From positions 1 to 44,786 of the forward strand of contig JAJOJJ010000029.1 in assembly GCA_021208685.1 (NCBI GenBank): DNA of 44,786 bases, given 5' to 3'. The notes under the pieces are model-generated. The model ran no database searches, was not told the DNA's origin, and saw only the letters and a program-made list of their open reading frames with translations. The stretch comes from Saccharospirillaceae bacterium (lineage in GTDB: Bacteria; Pseudomonadota; Gammaproteobacteria; Pseudomonadales; Oceanobacteraceae). Within the stretch, counting starts at the first letter, position 1; each line of letters opens with the position of its first letter. This document shows, piece by piece, positions 1-5,410 of this stretch. The position numbers were made by a program, and so were the translations under genes.

Positions 1-36
1 GGCATCCCCATGCGAGAGTAGGTCATCGTCAAGCTC
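1..36 (+). rRNA. rrf: 5S ribosomal RNA, 3' end only
   Basis: The first bases match the conserved 3' end of gammaproteobacterial 5S rRNA: CCCCATGCGAGAGTAGG followed by TCATCGTCAAGC, the strand that closes helix I with the 5' TGCTTGACGA. The rest of the gene and the rRNA operon lie outside the window. The 3' boundary is approximate. Confidence 0.93.
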
Positions 37-44
37 TTATCCTA

Positions 45-78
45 AACCCCCGTCAGCTTATCTGGCGGGGGTTTTTCT
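45..78 (+). terminator. Rho-independent terminator of the rRNA operon
   Basis: CCCCCGTCAG (47-56) pairs with CTGGCGGGGG (62-71) with one G-T wobble and is followed by TTTTTCTTT. It sits about ten bases after the 5S end, as expected for an rrn operon terminator. Confidence 0.9.
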
Positions 79-535
79 TTTCGGAAGAAAAATTCTCTGC
101 AACAACTTAAACGGTGGTGATGCCACGCAGACCATGGCTTCGCCATCCGATGCTTACCCGATACCCCGCTGACGACACGCTGCGGAAAGTGCGGAAAGAA
201 CGGGATTATGATTATCCTGAGCCTTGTCCAGACAGTGATACAGCGAAAACGTAATAATCAGGCGTAGACTTGCAACACTAGATCAGAGATTTAGTGCTTC
301 ATTAAACCGTAGGGCAGAACCTGTATCTGAAGGCTTAAGCATGTGCGGCAGCCTGCTCAAGTTATCTGGAAACCCAGATTGATGCGGCTTGCAGGGCGAT
401 TTGGCTTTCAGGGATGAGGTTTATGTGCTCAAGTTATCTAGAAACTGAGGCCAAATCTGGCAGTCTGCTCACGTTATCTAGAAATCTGCTCACCAGGAGC
501 ATCACCGCACAACAATTACTGATTTTGAAGGTTAA
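79..535. other. Intergenic stretch between rRNA operon and mini-island
   Basis: No convincing coding region is seen on either strand. The only clear structure is the set of three 20-base motif copies at 354-485, annotated separately. The stretch may be the degraded remains of an older insertion. Confidence 0.6.
354..485. repeat. Three imperfect 20-base repeats (IS-end-like)
   Basis: Copies of TGCTCAAGTTATCTRGAAAC lie at 354-373, 426-445 and 466-485 (the last reads TGCTCACGTTATCTAGAAAT). All are in the same orientation, spaced 72 and 40 bases. Several spaced copies of an about 20-base motif are typical of the ends of IS21-family insertion sequences, where the transposase binds. No transposase or ATPase gene remains, so this would be an IS end scar. 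The IS21 assignment is inference. Confidence 0.4.
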
Positions 536-546
536 ATGGTGGGCCT
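536..546. repeat. Left attachment site core (11 bp)
   Basis: ATGGTGGGCCT is identical to 5171-5181 at the tRNA 3' end. Beyond the 11 bases the similarity to the tRNA is lost, as expected for the distal end of an island that leaves the tRNA intact on the integrase side. The match is short, so the exact crossover is uncertain. Confidence 0.65.
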
Positions 547-612
547 TCCCTCTCTCAAACTTAAAATACAAGTCATTGAATTAAAAAGGCTTTTGTTTTT
601 CTGCTTTAATAA

Positions 613-632
613 ATACCCCCATAAATACCCCC
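613..632 (+). promoter_or_regulatory. Putative integrase arm sites, left end
   Basis: Two direct copies of ATACCCCC start at 613 and 625, exactly 12 bases apart. The same pair with the same 12-base spacing and orientation occurs near the other end (5040 and 5052). Matching short arrays at both ends of an integrative element are typical of arm-type binding sites for the N-terminal domain of the integrase. Confidence 0.6.
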
Positions 633-695
633 ACTTGCCCCGGCTGTCCTTGGAGCTTTAAGGAATACCAGCGGCATTAAAACTTTTTCCATCCC

Positions 696-1085
696 TCATT
701 TTAAATGATGCCTATGAGCGTATCTGCCAGTGGTGGTTACTACGGAATTTTCGTTGTTGTGGGTATGCGGCCGCGGCGTACACCCGCGCGACACCTCCGC
801 ACCGTGCAGGTGCGTTTTGACCTGATACAAACAATGTTTGGGCCAGCTCCTTTGGCTCCGTGCTGGTGTTAACCATGGTGGCTGGTTAACAGGTTGGCGC
901 GTCTTTGGCAGAGCGAACCGATAAAAACCCAAGGCGGCCGGGTAATGCTGCTGACTGGCGCGCTTTGAACCGTTTTTGTGCCGGGTGTTAACTATTTTCG
1001 TGAAGGTTAACAGGTAGACGGGGGCCGGGGCTCGTAGCACCCGCTCGCTACAGTTTGGCTGGGAGGACCCAAGCCTTACAGTCAC
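696..1085 (-). CDS. Possible hypothetical protein over the regulatory region
   Basis: An open frame of 129 codons starts at GTG with GGGGA a few bases upstream. It is rich in Arg, His, Pro and Gln, with no recognisable domain, membrane segment or signal peptide. It covers two GTTAAC dyads and runs antisense to the C4-like leader, so it may be an accidental open frame in a regulatory region. ORFs over such regions of P4-like elements are often annotated as hypothetical proteins. I cannot decide from the sequence alone; comparison of synonymous and non-synonymous changes in related elements would. Confidence 0.25.
   Translation of the reverse strand: MTVRLGSSQPNCSERVLRAPAPVYLLTFTKIVNTRHKNGSKRASQQHYPAALGFYRFALPKTRQPVNQPPWLTPARSQRSWPKHCLYQVKTHLHGAEVSRGCTPRPHTHNNENSVVTTTGRYAHRHHLK
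867..1012. promoter_or_regulatory. Two operator-like dyads with GTTAAC half-sites
   Basis: Dyad 1 is TGTTAACC (867-874) and GGTTAACA (884-891), a perfect inverted repeat with 9 bases between. Dyad 2 is TGTTAACT (986-993) and GGTTAACA (1005-1012), with 11 bases between. GTTAAC therefore occurs four times in 145 bases. GGTTAACAGGT is repeated exactly at 884-894 and 1005-1015. The layout suits cooperative binding of a dimeric regulator upstream of the rightward C4-like transcript. The element's AlpA or HTH proteins are candidate binders, by inference only. Confidence 0.5.
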
Positions 1086-1200
1086 TCATTCCCCATTGGG
1101 GGAAGTTAAAGCTGATTCACTCGCCATTGGCGGTTGTACGTTACTGGCGCGGCGGCTGATCCCGGCTGGCTTCACTGGTGGGCTTTTCCACCATTGGTGG
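1063..1200 (+). ncRNA. C4-like antisense RNA leader with three CCATTGG hairpins
   Basis: Three tight hairpins share the core CCATTGG: CCCCATTGGGG (1091-1101), CGCCATTGGCG (1122-1132) and CCACCATTGGTGG (1188-1200). The third abuts the Shine-Dalgarno of the following ORF. Upstream, CCCAAGCCTTAC (1068-1079) pairs at 10 of 12 positions with GTAAGGGGTGGG (1200-1211), which contains that Shine-Dalgarno. In phages P1/P7 and satellite P4, C4-type RNA from the leader represses downstream genes by pairing near a ribosome binding site; this arrangement matches. The ends are not defined, and the Rfam C4 covariance model could not be run. The symmetry of the motifs leaves some doubt about strand. Confidence 0.5.
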
Positions 1201-1212
1201 TAAGGGGTGGGC

Positions 1213-1416
1213 ATGAATGCTGCCGAAAATGGTCTTTTTTATGTTCCACTGTCATTCATGCGGAAAAACCCGATAACGCCAGCAATGGCGCGGGCTGTAA
1301 GGGGTTCGGGAAAATGGTCAATCTTGGTTTGGTCTTGGCGGGAGTGGTTGAGTTTAAATGCTGTTTCTCAGCCGGGCAGGCTCATAACTGAGAAGGCCCG
1401 GCATTACTTCTGGTGA
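1213..1416 (+). CDS. Small protein after C4-like leader (Icd-like position)
   Basis: The ORF has 67 codons starting at ATG 1213, with a strong Shine-Dalgarno AAGGGG six bases upstream. The product begins MNAAENGLFYV and has a Trp-rich middle (SGKWSILVWSWREW). No known domain is recognised. Its place directly after a C4-like RNA is that of the small icd-type ORFs of P1/P4-like elements, whose expression is blocked by C4. It ends 11 bases before the stop of the convergent coiled-coil gene. A GTG two codons upstream is an alternative start. Function as a cell-division inhibitor is only a positional analogy. Confidence 0.45.
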   Translation: MNAAENGLFYVPLSFMRKNPITPAMARAVRGSGKWSILVWSWREWLSLNAVSQPGRLITEKARHYFW

Positions 1417-1427
1417 TACTCCCGGTG

Positions 1428-1997
1428 TTAGCGGCCGTTAGTGATTCTTTGGCGGTCAACTGAACCAAGGACGCTTGATTTAATACGGGCAGCATTCAAC
1501 GGCATAGGCAGCTCTGGTAGCTCCGTGCGGCGTAACTCCGCCTCGATGCTTACCATGGTTAGCTCTGACCATAGCTTTATGATTTTCAACGCCTCACGGG
1601 CTTCTGATTCGATTTCAGGGCGGCGCTCCTTCCAGTATTCCGACACCGCACCTCGGGCGGCCATTTCAGCGGTCAGTATTTCATCAATAACCGTGCCGGC
1701 GCTCAGCGGTTCCCCAGCCTTAATGGTCGCCTGTAGGCGTGGGCGCCGCTTTTGCAGCTCTGCCGCTGCCTGATCGCGTTCTTGCTCGATGTGGTCTGCC
1801 TGTTCGCTTGTCAGCTCATTCAGCGCCAAGCGTTTTAAAGCATCCTGATAATCTTGCTCAGTGGTTTCCGCTTTGTTTTCCAGTTCCTGAAGTTCAGCGG
1901 CTGCACTGTTTGCTTTTTGCTTCAGCTCTCTCAACTGGTCATCGGCTTTTTGAATTGCTGCTTTTGCTTGGTTCAGATTTTTAATATGCTTGTTCAC
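1428..1997 (-). CDS. Coiled-coil protein of unknown function
   Basis: The predicted 189-residue protein starts at GTG 1997 with GGAG seven bases upstream. Residues 1 to about 90 are Ala, Gln, Glu and Lys rich with heptad-like spacing (QKADDQLRELKQKANSAAAE), predicting a long coiled coil. The second half is mixed helical and Glu-rich. There is no signal peptide or membrane segment. It is the last gene of the element's leftward run, 43 bases after the replication-type gene. The family is not recognised. Similar small coiled-coil proteins are common at the distal end of satellite operons, but no function can be assigned. Confidence 0.75.
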   Translation of the reverse strand: MNKHIKNLNQAKAAIQKADDQLRELKQKANSAAAELQELENKAETTEQDYQDALKRLALNELTSEQADHIEQERDQAAAELQKRRPRLQATIKAGEPLSAGTVIDEILTAEMAARGAVSEYWKERRPEIESEAREALKIIKLWSELTMVSIEAELRRTELPELPMPLNAARIKSSVLGSVDRQRITNGR

Positions 1998-2040
1998 GCT
2001 TTTTCTCCAAAGTTAAGTTCTGGCGGGTTGCTCTCCGATT

Positions 2041-2601
2041 TCAAAACGATAGTGACCCGTCAGGATTTTCTTTCAGCCCTTCGCTGTAATCCTGATCCTG
2101 TCCTTTCCTGAAATACCCGGTTTTTGATTTCGGTTTTTTCTGTCCGCCTGTATATGGTTTATAGGGTGGTTTAATTAACGGTTTATATGATGGTTTGGGT
2201 GCATCTCCTGCACCCCGTTCGGTCGTGAGCTGCACCCCGTTCGGTTCTGAGCTGCACCCCGTTCGGTCGTCAGATTCACCCCGTAGGGTACGGCCTGCAT
2301 TTCCTGCACCCCGGTAAAGTGGCAAGTCATAAACAACCGGCCGCCGGTCAGAGCGTTCAATGTGTGCGGCGGCTATGCCTTGGTTTCCCCGGATAATTGC
2401 GCCGCAGGCTTCCAGCTTTTTCAGGCAGCTTTGCACGGTTCTTTCAGCCAATCCGGTATGCCCGGCCAATGTCGCCACTGAAGGAAACGCCGCCTGTCCG
2501 TCTTGCCCCGCATAGTTCGCCAGAATCAGCAAAACATGGCGGCTTGGCGGGTGCTCCGTCAGAGTTTGCGACATTGCCCAAGCCATTGCCTGAACGCTCA
2601 T
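2041..2601 (-). CDS. Winged-helix replication-type protein
   Basis: The protein has 186 residues; its start ATG overlaps the stop of the upstream gene (ATGA). Residues 5-75 form an HTH_36-like winged helix: HVLLILANYAG, then FPSVATLAGHTGLAERTVQ with the recognition helix, then LKKLEACGAI. This domain occurs at the N terminus of phage and plasmid replication initiators and primosomal proteins. The middle of the gene holds a 22-base-period repeat that is read in three frames, so it is conserved as DNA rather than protein. The C terminus is basic and low complexity (Lys, Pro, Tyr). The likely role is origin binding for episomal replication, by inference. No helicase or primase gene accompanies it, so host factors would be needed. 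Confidence 0.7.
   Translation of the reverse strand: MSVQAMAWAMSQTLTEHPPSRHVLLILANYAGQDGQAAFPSVATLAGHTGLAERTVQSCLKKLEACGAIIRGNQGIAAAHIERSDRRPVVYDLPLYRGAGNAGRTLRGESDDRTGCSSEPNGVQLTTERGAGDAPKPSYKPLIKPPYKPYTGGQKKPKSKTGYFRKGQDQDYSEGLKENPDGSLSF
2209..2317. repeat. Iteron-like array, 22-base period, inside the rep-type gene
   Basis: TGCACCCCGTTCGGT occurs exactly at 2209, 2231 and 2253, with a degenerate copy at 2275 (TTCACCCCGTAGGGT) and a partial copy near 2304. The period is exactly 22 bases, about two helical turns, so all sites face the same side of the DNA. Since 22 is not a multiple of 3, the copies encode different peptides (DRTGC, PNGVQ, TTERGAG). Such arrays mark replication origins bound by initiator proteins. 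Confidence 0.7.
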
Positions 2602-2882
2602 GGCCGGACCTGCTTTTGCAGCGCCAATAACTGCCGGGCGTGTTCGTGTGCGCTTTCGGGCAGTGAATAGAGCCCCATCCGGTACGGCCTTCCATCGCGG
2701 TCAATGCCGGTTTTCCATTCGGTTGCCACGGGCAGGCCCTTGGCTCTCAGTTCGCTTACGGTTTGCGGTGCGTTCAGTGCGCCGGATACTTCGCCAGCTT
2801 CCCGGCGGGTTATCGGTCCGTTCAGCAGCGCCAGCAATGCCCGGCGCTGTTTTGGGGTAAGAGGGCGAATATTGTTTACCAT
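2598..2882 (-). CDS. Small HTH-like DNA-binding protein
   Basis: The protein is 94 residues from ATG 2882; a longer reading frame reaches 2912 but overlaps alpA much further. The segment TPKQRRALLALLNGPITRRE followed by EVSGALNAPQTVSELRAKG looks like a winged helix-turn-helix of the kind that chooses between related targets. The end (RDGRPYRMGLYSL) is a typical wing. It overlaps alpA by 7 bases and the next gene by 4 (ATGA), so the three are translationally coupled. The exact family is not recognised; a role in element regulation or origin recognition is inferred. Confidence 0.7.
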   Translation of the reverse strand: MVNNIRPLTPKQRRALLALLNGPITRREAGEVSGALNAPQTVSELRAKGLPVATEWKTGIDRDGRPYRMGLYSLPESAHEHARQLLALQKQVRP

Positions 2883-3088
2883 GCGGCACCCTCGATACGG
2901 TCGGCAATCCATTGGGTTATGGCGCTTTCAGGCCATGCCACGGCACGGGGGCCAATTTTCACAGGTGCGGGGAAGGTGCCAGCGCCTATCCCGGCGTAAA
3001 TGGCAGAGCGGCCGCGCCCGGTCAGTTTTTCAACTTCAGGGCGGCGTAACAGGCGTTCGCGTTGTTGGGTTTGTTCTTGCTGGGTCAT
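2876..3088 (-). CDS. alpA: AlpA-family transcriptional regulator
   Basis: A 70-residue protein with the AlpA/excisionase (MerR-like) helix-turn-helix: LLRRPEVEKLTGRGRSAIYA, then FPAPVKIGPRAVAWPESAI and the closing QWIADRI. AlpA-type proteins in P4-like and cryptic prophages such as CP4-57 activate or repress the integrase and excision. It is the first gene of the coupled leftward run alpA, HTH, rep. Length and motif order are normal for the family. Which promoter it acts on is not shown. Confidence 0.9.
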   Translation of the reverse strand: MTQQEQTQQRERLLRRPEVEKLTGRGRSAIYAGIGAGTFPAPVKIGPRAVAWPESAITQWIADRIEGAAW

Positions 3089-3162
3089 GTCGGGTTTCCT
3101 TTGGCTAACTTTGTAGCTCTATGGAACCCGTTTTAAGGCTTCGGGATTAACCGGCAAATATG

Positions 3163-3750
3163 CTATTTGCCGTTTGTCGGCTTCGCTTTTTTCCGGTTGC
3201 GCTTTTTTAGAGCTGGAATTTCGGACCACTCGCCGGCAAACATTAAACCCATGATGTTGAGGGTTCTTTGGGTTTCTATTCGGCTTTGTTTATCCATCAC
3301 CGGCCATTCATTCTTGGCCTTTTCGTACAGTCCTTGACGGTGCCGAACCATCCGTTCTTCCAGTGCGTACCTCTCACGCGCCCATTCTTTAATGGTGTTT
3401 TCAGGTGGGGCATTCCCATCATTTATGGCTTCAAAATCAGCCGCAACTGACTTAACGGCCTTATCAAAACTTTCACCAAGCCTCATCAGTCGGACAACGT
3501 GATAACCAGCTGCATTACGCAATGGCGCTGACCATGTAGGGCGACGGCCTCTATTTTTTTGCCTCAGGCCAAGCCCTTGCAGCAGCTTTTCTCCGTCACC
3601 ATCAGCCCTATCAATGGCAATGGTTAGATATTGAATTAAGTCCGGCGGTAGTGCTTCTCCTTGCTTTAAGAGTTCGCTAATTCGGAAAAGCATTTCATAG
3701 CCTGGCAATTTCTCGACTGTGTCACTATAAGGGTTTTTCAGGTCTTTCAC
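3163..3750 (-). CDS. Unknown protein translationally coupled to the integrase
   Basis: The 195-residue product starts at GTG 3750, overlapping the integrase stop as GTGA, so it is made from the same message. It is basic at the C terminus (KKRNRKKAKPTNGK) and mostly helical. A central block PLRNAAGYHVVRLMRLGES and NTIKEWARERYALEER could be a DNA-binding fold, but no family is recognised. There is no signal peptide or membrane helix. The fixed coupling with int suggests a role in integration, excision or its control; this is inference from context. Confidence 0.75.
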   Translation of the reverse strand: MKDLKNPYSDTVEKLPGYEMLFRISELLKQGEALPPDLIQYLTIAIDRADGDGEKLLQGLGLRQKNRGRRPTWSAPLRNAAGYHVVRLMRLGESFDKAVKSVAADFEAINDGNAPPENTIKEWARERYALEERMVRHRQGLYEKAKNEWPVMDKQSRIETQRTLNIMGLMFAGEWSEIPALKKRNRKKAKPTNGK

Positions 3751-4985
3751 GCCGTCACCCGCCCAAAGTTACCGGCTACCACGTTTTCACCGCTCCGCAG
3801 GCTGTCCAGATAATCCGCCCATTGCTGCATCATGGCGCGGCGCTCGGGTAGCCATGTGGTGCGGTTGTAGGCGCGGCCGTGTACGTCCCTTACCCGGTGG
3901 GCCATCTGCATTTCAATAATCTCCGTCCTGAATCCCAGTCGTTCTGTCAGGATCGTTTTTGCCATCGCCCGGAACCCGTGGCCGGTCATTTCGCCTTTGA
4001 ATCCCATCCGGTTCAGGGCGGCTGTTATGGCGTTTTCACTCATTGGCCGGCCTTTGCCGTGCAGGCTGGGGAATACCCACTCGCCACGGCCGTTCAGGCT
4101 TTCCAGTTCGCGCAAAATGGCTACAGCCTGCTCAGCCAGTGGCACTAACAGCGGCTCGCCGTTTTTGGTGGTTTCTGTCAGCCATTCCTCCCGCTGCCAG
4201 TCGATTTCCTCCCAGCGCATCTGGCGCAGGCTGCCGGGGCGTAAAAACAGCATAGGGGCCAGTTTCAGGGCGGCGCACACGGTAGGGGTTCCCCTGTAGT
4301 CATCAATGGCCCGCAGCAGCGGCGCGGCTGTCTCTGGTGTAACCAAAGCCGGGTAGTGGTTGGATTGAACTGGCGGCAGAATGCCCCGCAGATCGCCGGT
4401 TACGTCACGCTGAACCCGGCCCGTACCTACGCCGTACCGGAAAATCTGGCTTATCAGTGTTTTCAGGCGGTGGGCGTTGTCGATGTATCCTTTGCGTTCA
4501 ATTTCCCGCAGCACTTCCAGTACCTCGGGCGGGGTAATTTCAGCAATTGGCCGGCGGCCAAGTTTCGGGAAGGCGTACAGCTCAAGGCGGCGGCGGTTTT
4601 TCGGGGCGGTGGTTGGCCCTACGGTTTTTTGGTGGACCTCGGTAAACCATTCCAGCGCCACGGCCTGAAAGGTGTTGGCGTTGGCTTCGATACGCTGAGC
4701 GGTCTGGTTGCGTTTGTGGGCTACTGGGTCGATGCCTTCAGCCAGTAAGGCGCGGGCCTCGTCCCTACCTGCACGGGCCTGCTTTAAGGTGACTTCAGGA
4801 TATACCCCCAGAGAAAGCAGCTTTTCCTTTTTGTCGATACGGTACTTCATGCGCCAGTATCGCCCGGCCGGTTGCACGTCCAGATACAGCCCCGCGCCAT
4901 CTGCCAGCTTTACCCGGCGGCCGGTCTTTTCGTAGGTTGCTGCCTTAATTGCCGTGTCGGTCAGCTTGTTCAGTGCCTTTGCCAT
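3747..4985 (-). CDS. P4-type tyrosine integrase
   Basis: The 412-residue site-specific recombinase inserts the element in the adjacent tRNA. Residues 1-90 are the DUF4102 arm-binding domain (KLTDTAIKAA, LADGAGLYLDV, SLGVYPEVTLKQAR). About 100-200 is the core-binding domain. The catalytic domain has R249 in FLRPGSLRQMRW, H336 and R339 in GHGFRA, H363 in MAHRV and nucleophile Y373 in GRAYNR, so it looks intact. Length is usual for P4-like integrases. Its start lies about 190 bases from the tRNA 3' end and just inside the GGGGGTA/ATACCCCC cluster (4998-5059), so the integrase may repress itself by binding there. Confidence 0.96.
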   Translation of the reverse strand: MAKALNKLTDTAIKAATYEKTGRRVKLADGAGLYLDVQPAGRYWRMKYRIDKKEKLLSLGVYPEVTLKQARAGRDEARALLAEGIDPVAHKRNQTAQRIEANANTFQAVALEWFTEVHQKTVGPTTAPKNRRRLELYAFPKLGRRPIAEITPPEVLEVLREIERKGYIDNAHRLKTLISQIFRYGVGTGRVQRDVTGDLRGILPPVQSNHYPALVTPETAAPLLRAIDDYRGTPTVCAALKLAPMLFLRPGSLRQMRWEEIDWQREEWLTETTKNGEPLLVPLAEQAVAILRELESLNGRGEWVFPSLHGKGRPMSENAITAALNRMGFKGEMTGHGFRAMAKTILTERLGFRTEIIEMQMAHRVRDVHGRAYNRTTWLPERRAMMQQWADYLDSLRSGENVVAGNFGRVTA

Positions 4986-4997
4986 CGCTCAGCCTCT

Positions 4998-5059
4998 GGG
5001 GGTACGTTAAAGGGGGTATTTGGCAGGTAAAAACCTGATATACCCCCAACGATACCCCC
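4998..5059. promoter_or_regulatory. Putative integrase arm sites and int promoter region, right end
   Basis: Two direct ATACCCCC copies start at 5040 and 5052 (12 bases apart, same as at the left end). Two inverted copies (GGGGGTAC at 4998, GGGGGTAT at 5012) lie just upstream of the integrase start. The cluster lies between int and the tRNA crossover, where arm-type sites are expected. Confidence 0.6.
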
Positions 5060-5170
5060 AAATCTTGCGCGATTCTATAGGAATGCTCTGGAATGCTACG
5101 GAAGGAAATAGCCTAAAAGGCCCGTTTTTACTGGGTTTTCCGGGGTGTTTGGAATTGGCTGGAAGTAAAG

Positions 5171-5181
5171 ATGGTGGGCCT
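5171..5181. repeat. Right attachment site core (11 bp, in tRNA 3' end)
   Basis: ATGGTGGGCCT, identical to 536-546. It covers the CCA end, the discriminator base and the first acceptor-stem bases of the tRNA, the usual target of many tRNA-specific integrases. Confidence 0.7.
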
Positions 5182-5248
5182 GCTCGGACTTGAACCGAGG
5201 ACCTAACGATTATGAGTCGTGTGCTCTAACCAACTGAGCTACAGGCCC
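5172..5248 (-). tRNA. ileX: tRNA-Ile2 (anticodon CAT, lysidine type); tRNA-Met less likely
   Basis: The transcript is 77 bases with encoded CCA: acceptor stem GGGCCTG/CAGGCCC, D arm AGCTCAGTTGGTTAGAGC, anticodon loop CTCATAA, T loop GTTCAAGTC. A CAT anticodon fits initiator Met, elongator Met or Ile2. C4-G69 and C5-G68 in the acceptor stem are the features TilS uses to choose tRNA-Ile2, and the anticodon arm CGACTCATAATCG matches E. coli ileX; E. coli elongator tRNA-Met has U4-A69 and A5-U68. The outermost anticodon-stem pair is a C-T mismatch. The gene stays intact after island insertion. Confidence 0.85.
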
Positions 5249-5317
5249 TTTGCTGCAGTGGTTGTTTTATATAAAAAATAACCGCTGAGAAAAGTCGCTG
5301 CGTAAACAGCGAAGAAC

Positions 5318-5346
5318 ATTATAAGCAGCTCTTACTGTGAGTTCCA
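5318..5346 (-). promoter_or_regulatory. Sigma-70 promoter of the tRNA gene
   Basis: On the minus strand, TGGAAC, 17 bases, then a perfect TATAAT, about 70 bases before the tRNA 5' end. Confidence 0.55.
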
Positions 5347-5410
5347 CCTCTTTGATTTGCATAAGAAAAGTGTCGCGTCAGTTGGCAACAGCAGATTTGT
5401 CACCATGGCC

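Larger units (their letters stand above)
536..5181. mobile_element. Satellite-like integrated mini-island, about 4.6 kb, in a tRNA 3' end
   Basis: The element is bounded by an 11-base direct repeat ATGGTGGGCCT (536-546 and 5171-5181); the right copy is the 3' end of a tRNA gene including its CCA. A P4-type tyrosine integrase lies next to that tRNA. Paired ATACCCCC motifs near both ends (613 and 625; 5040 and 5052) look like integrase arm-binding sites. Inside are six leftward genes (integrase, unknown 195-residue protein, AlpA, HTH-like, replication-type winged helix, coiled coil) and one rightward C4-like regulatory region with a small ORF. No capsid, portal or terminase gene and no known defence gene is visible. 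It resembles reduced P4-like satellites or cryptic integrative elements. Confidence 0.82.

Noticed and set aside
1134-1391. Plus-strand open frame of 85 codons overlapping the 67-codon ORF in another frame
   Set aside because: It begins inside the hairpin region without a Shine-Dalgarno, while the 1213 frame has a strong one. It could reflect conserved RNA sequence rather than protein.
2209-2317. CRISPR array
   Set aside because: Spacers would be only 7 bases and similar to each other; the array is inside a coding frame and no cas gene is present.
3879-4748. Several open frames antisense to the integrase
   Set aside because: They are shadow frames of a GC-rich gene; none has a domain or a ribosome binding site.
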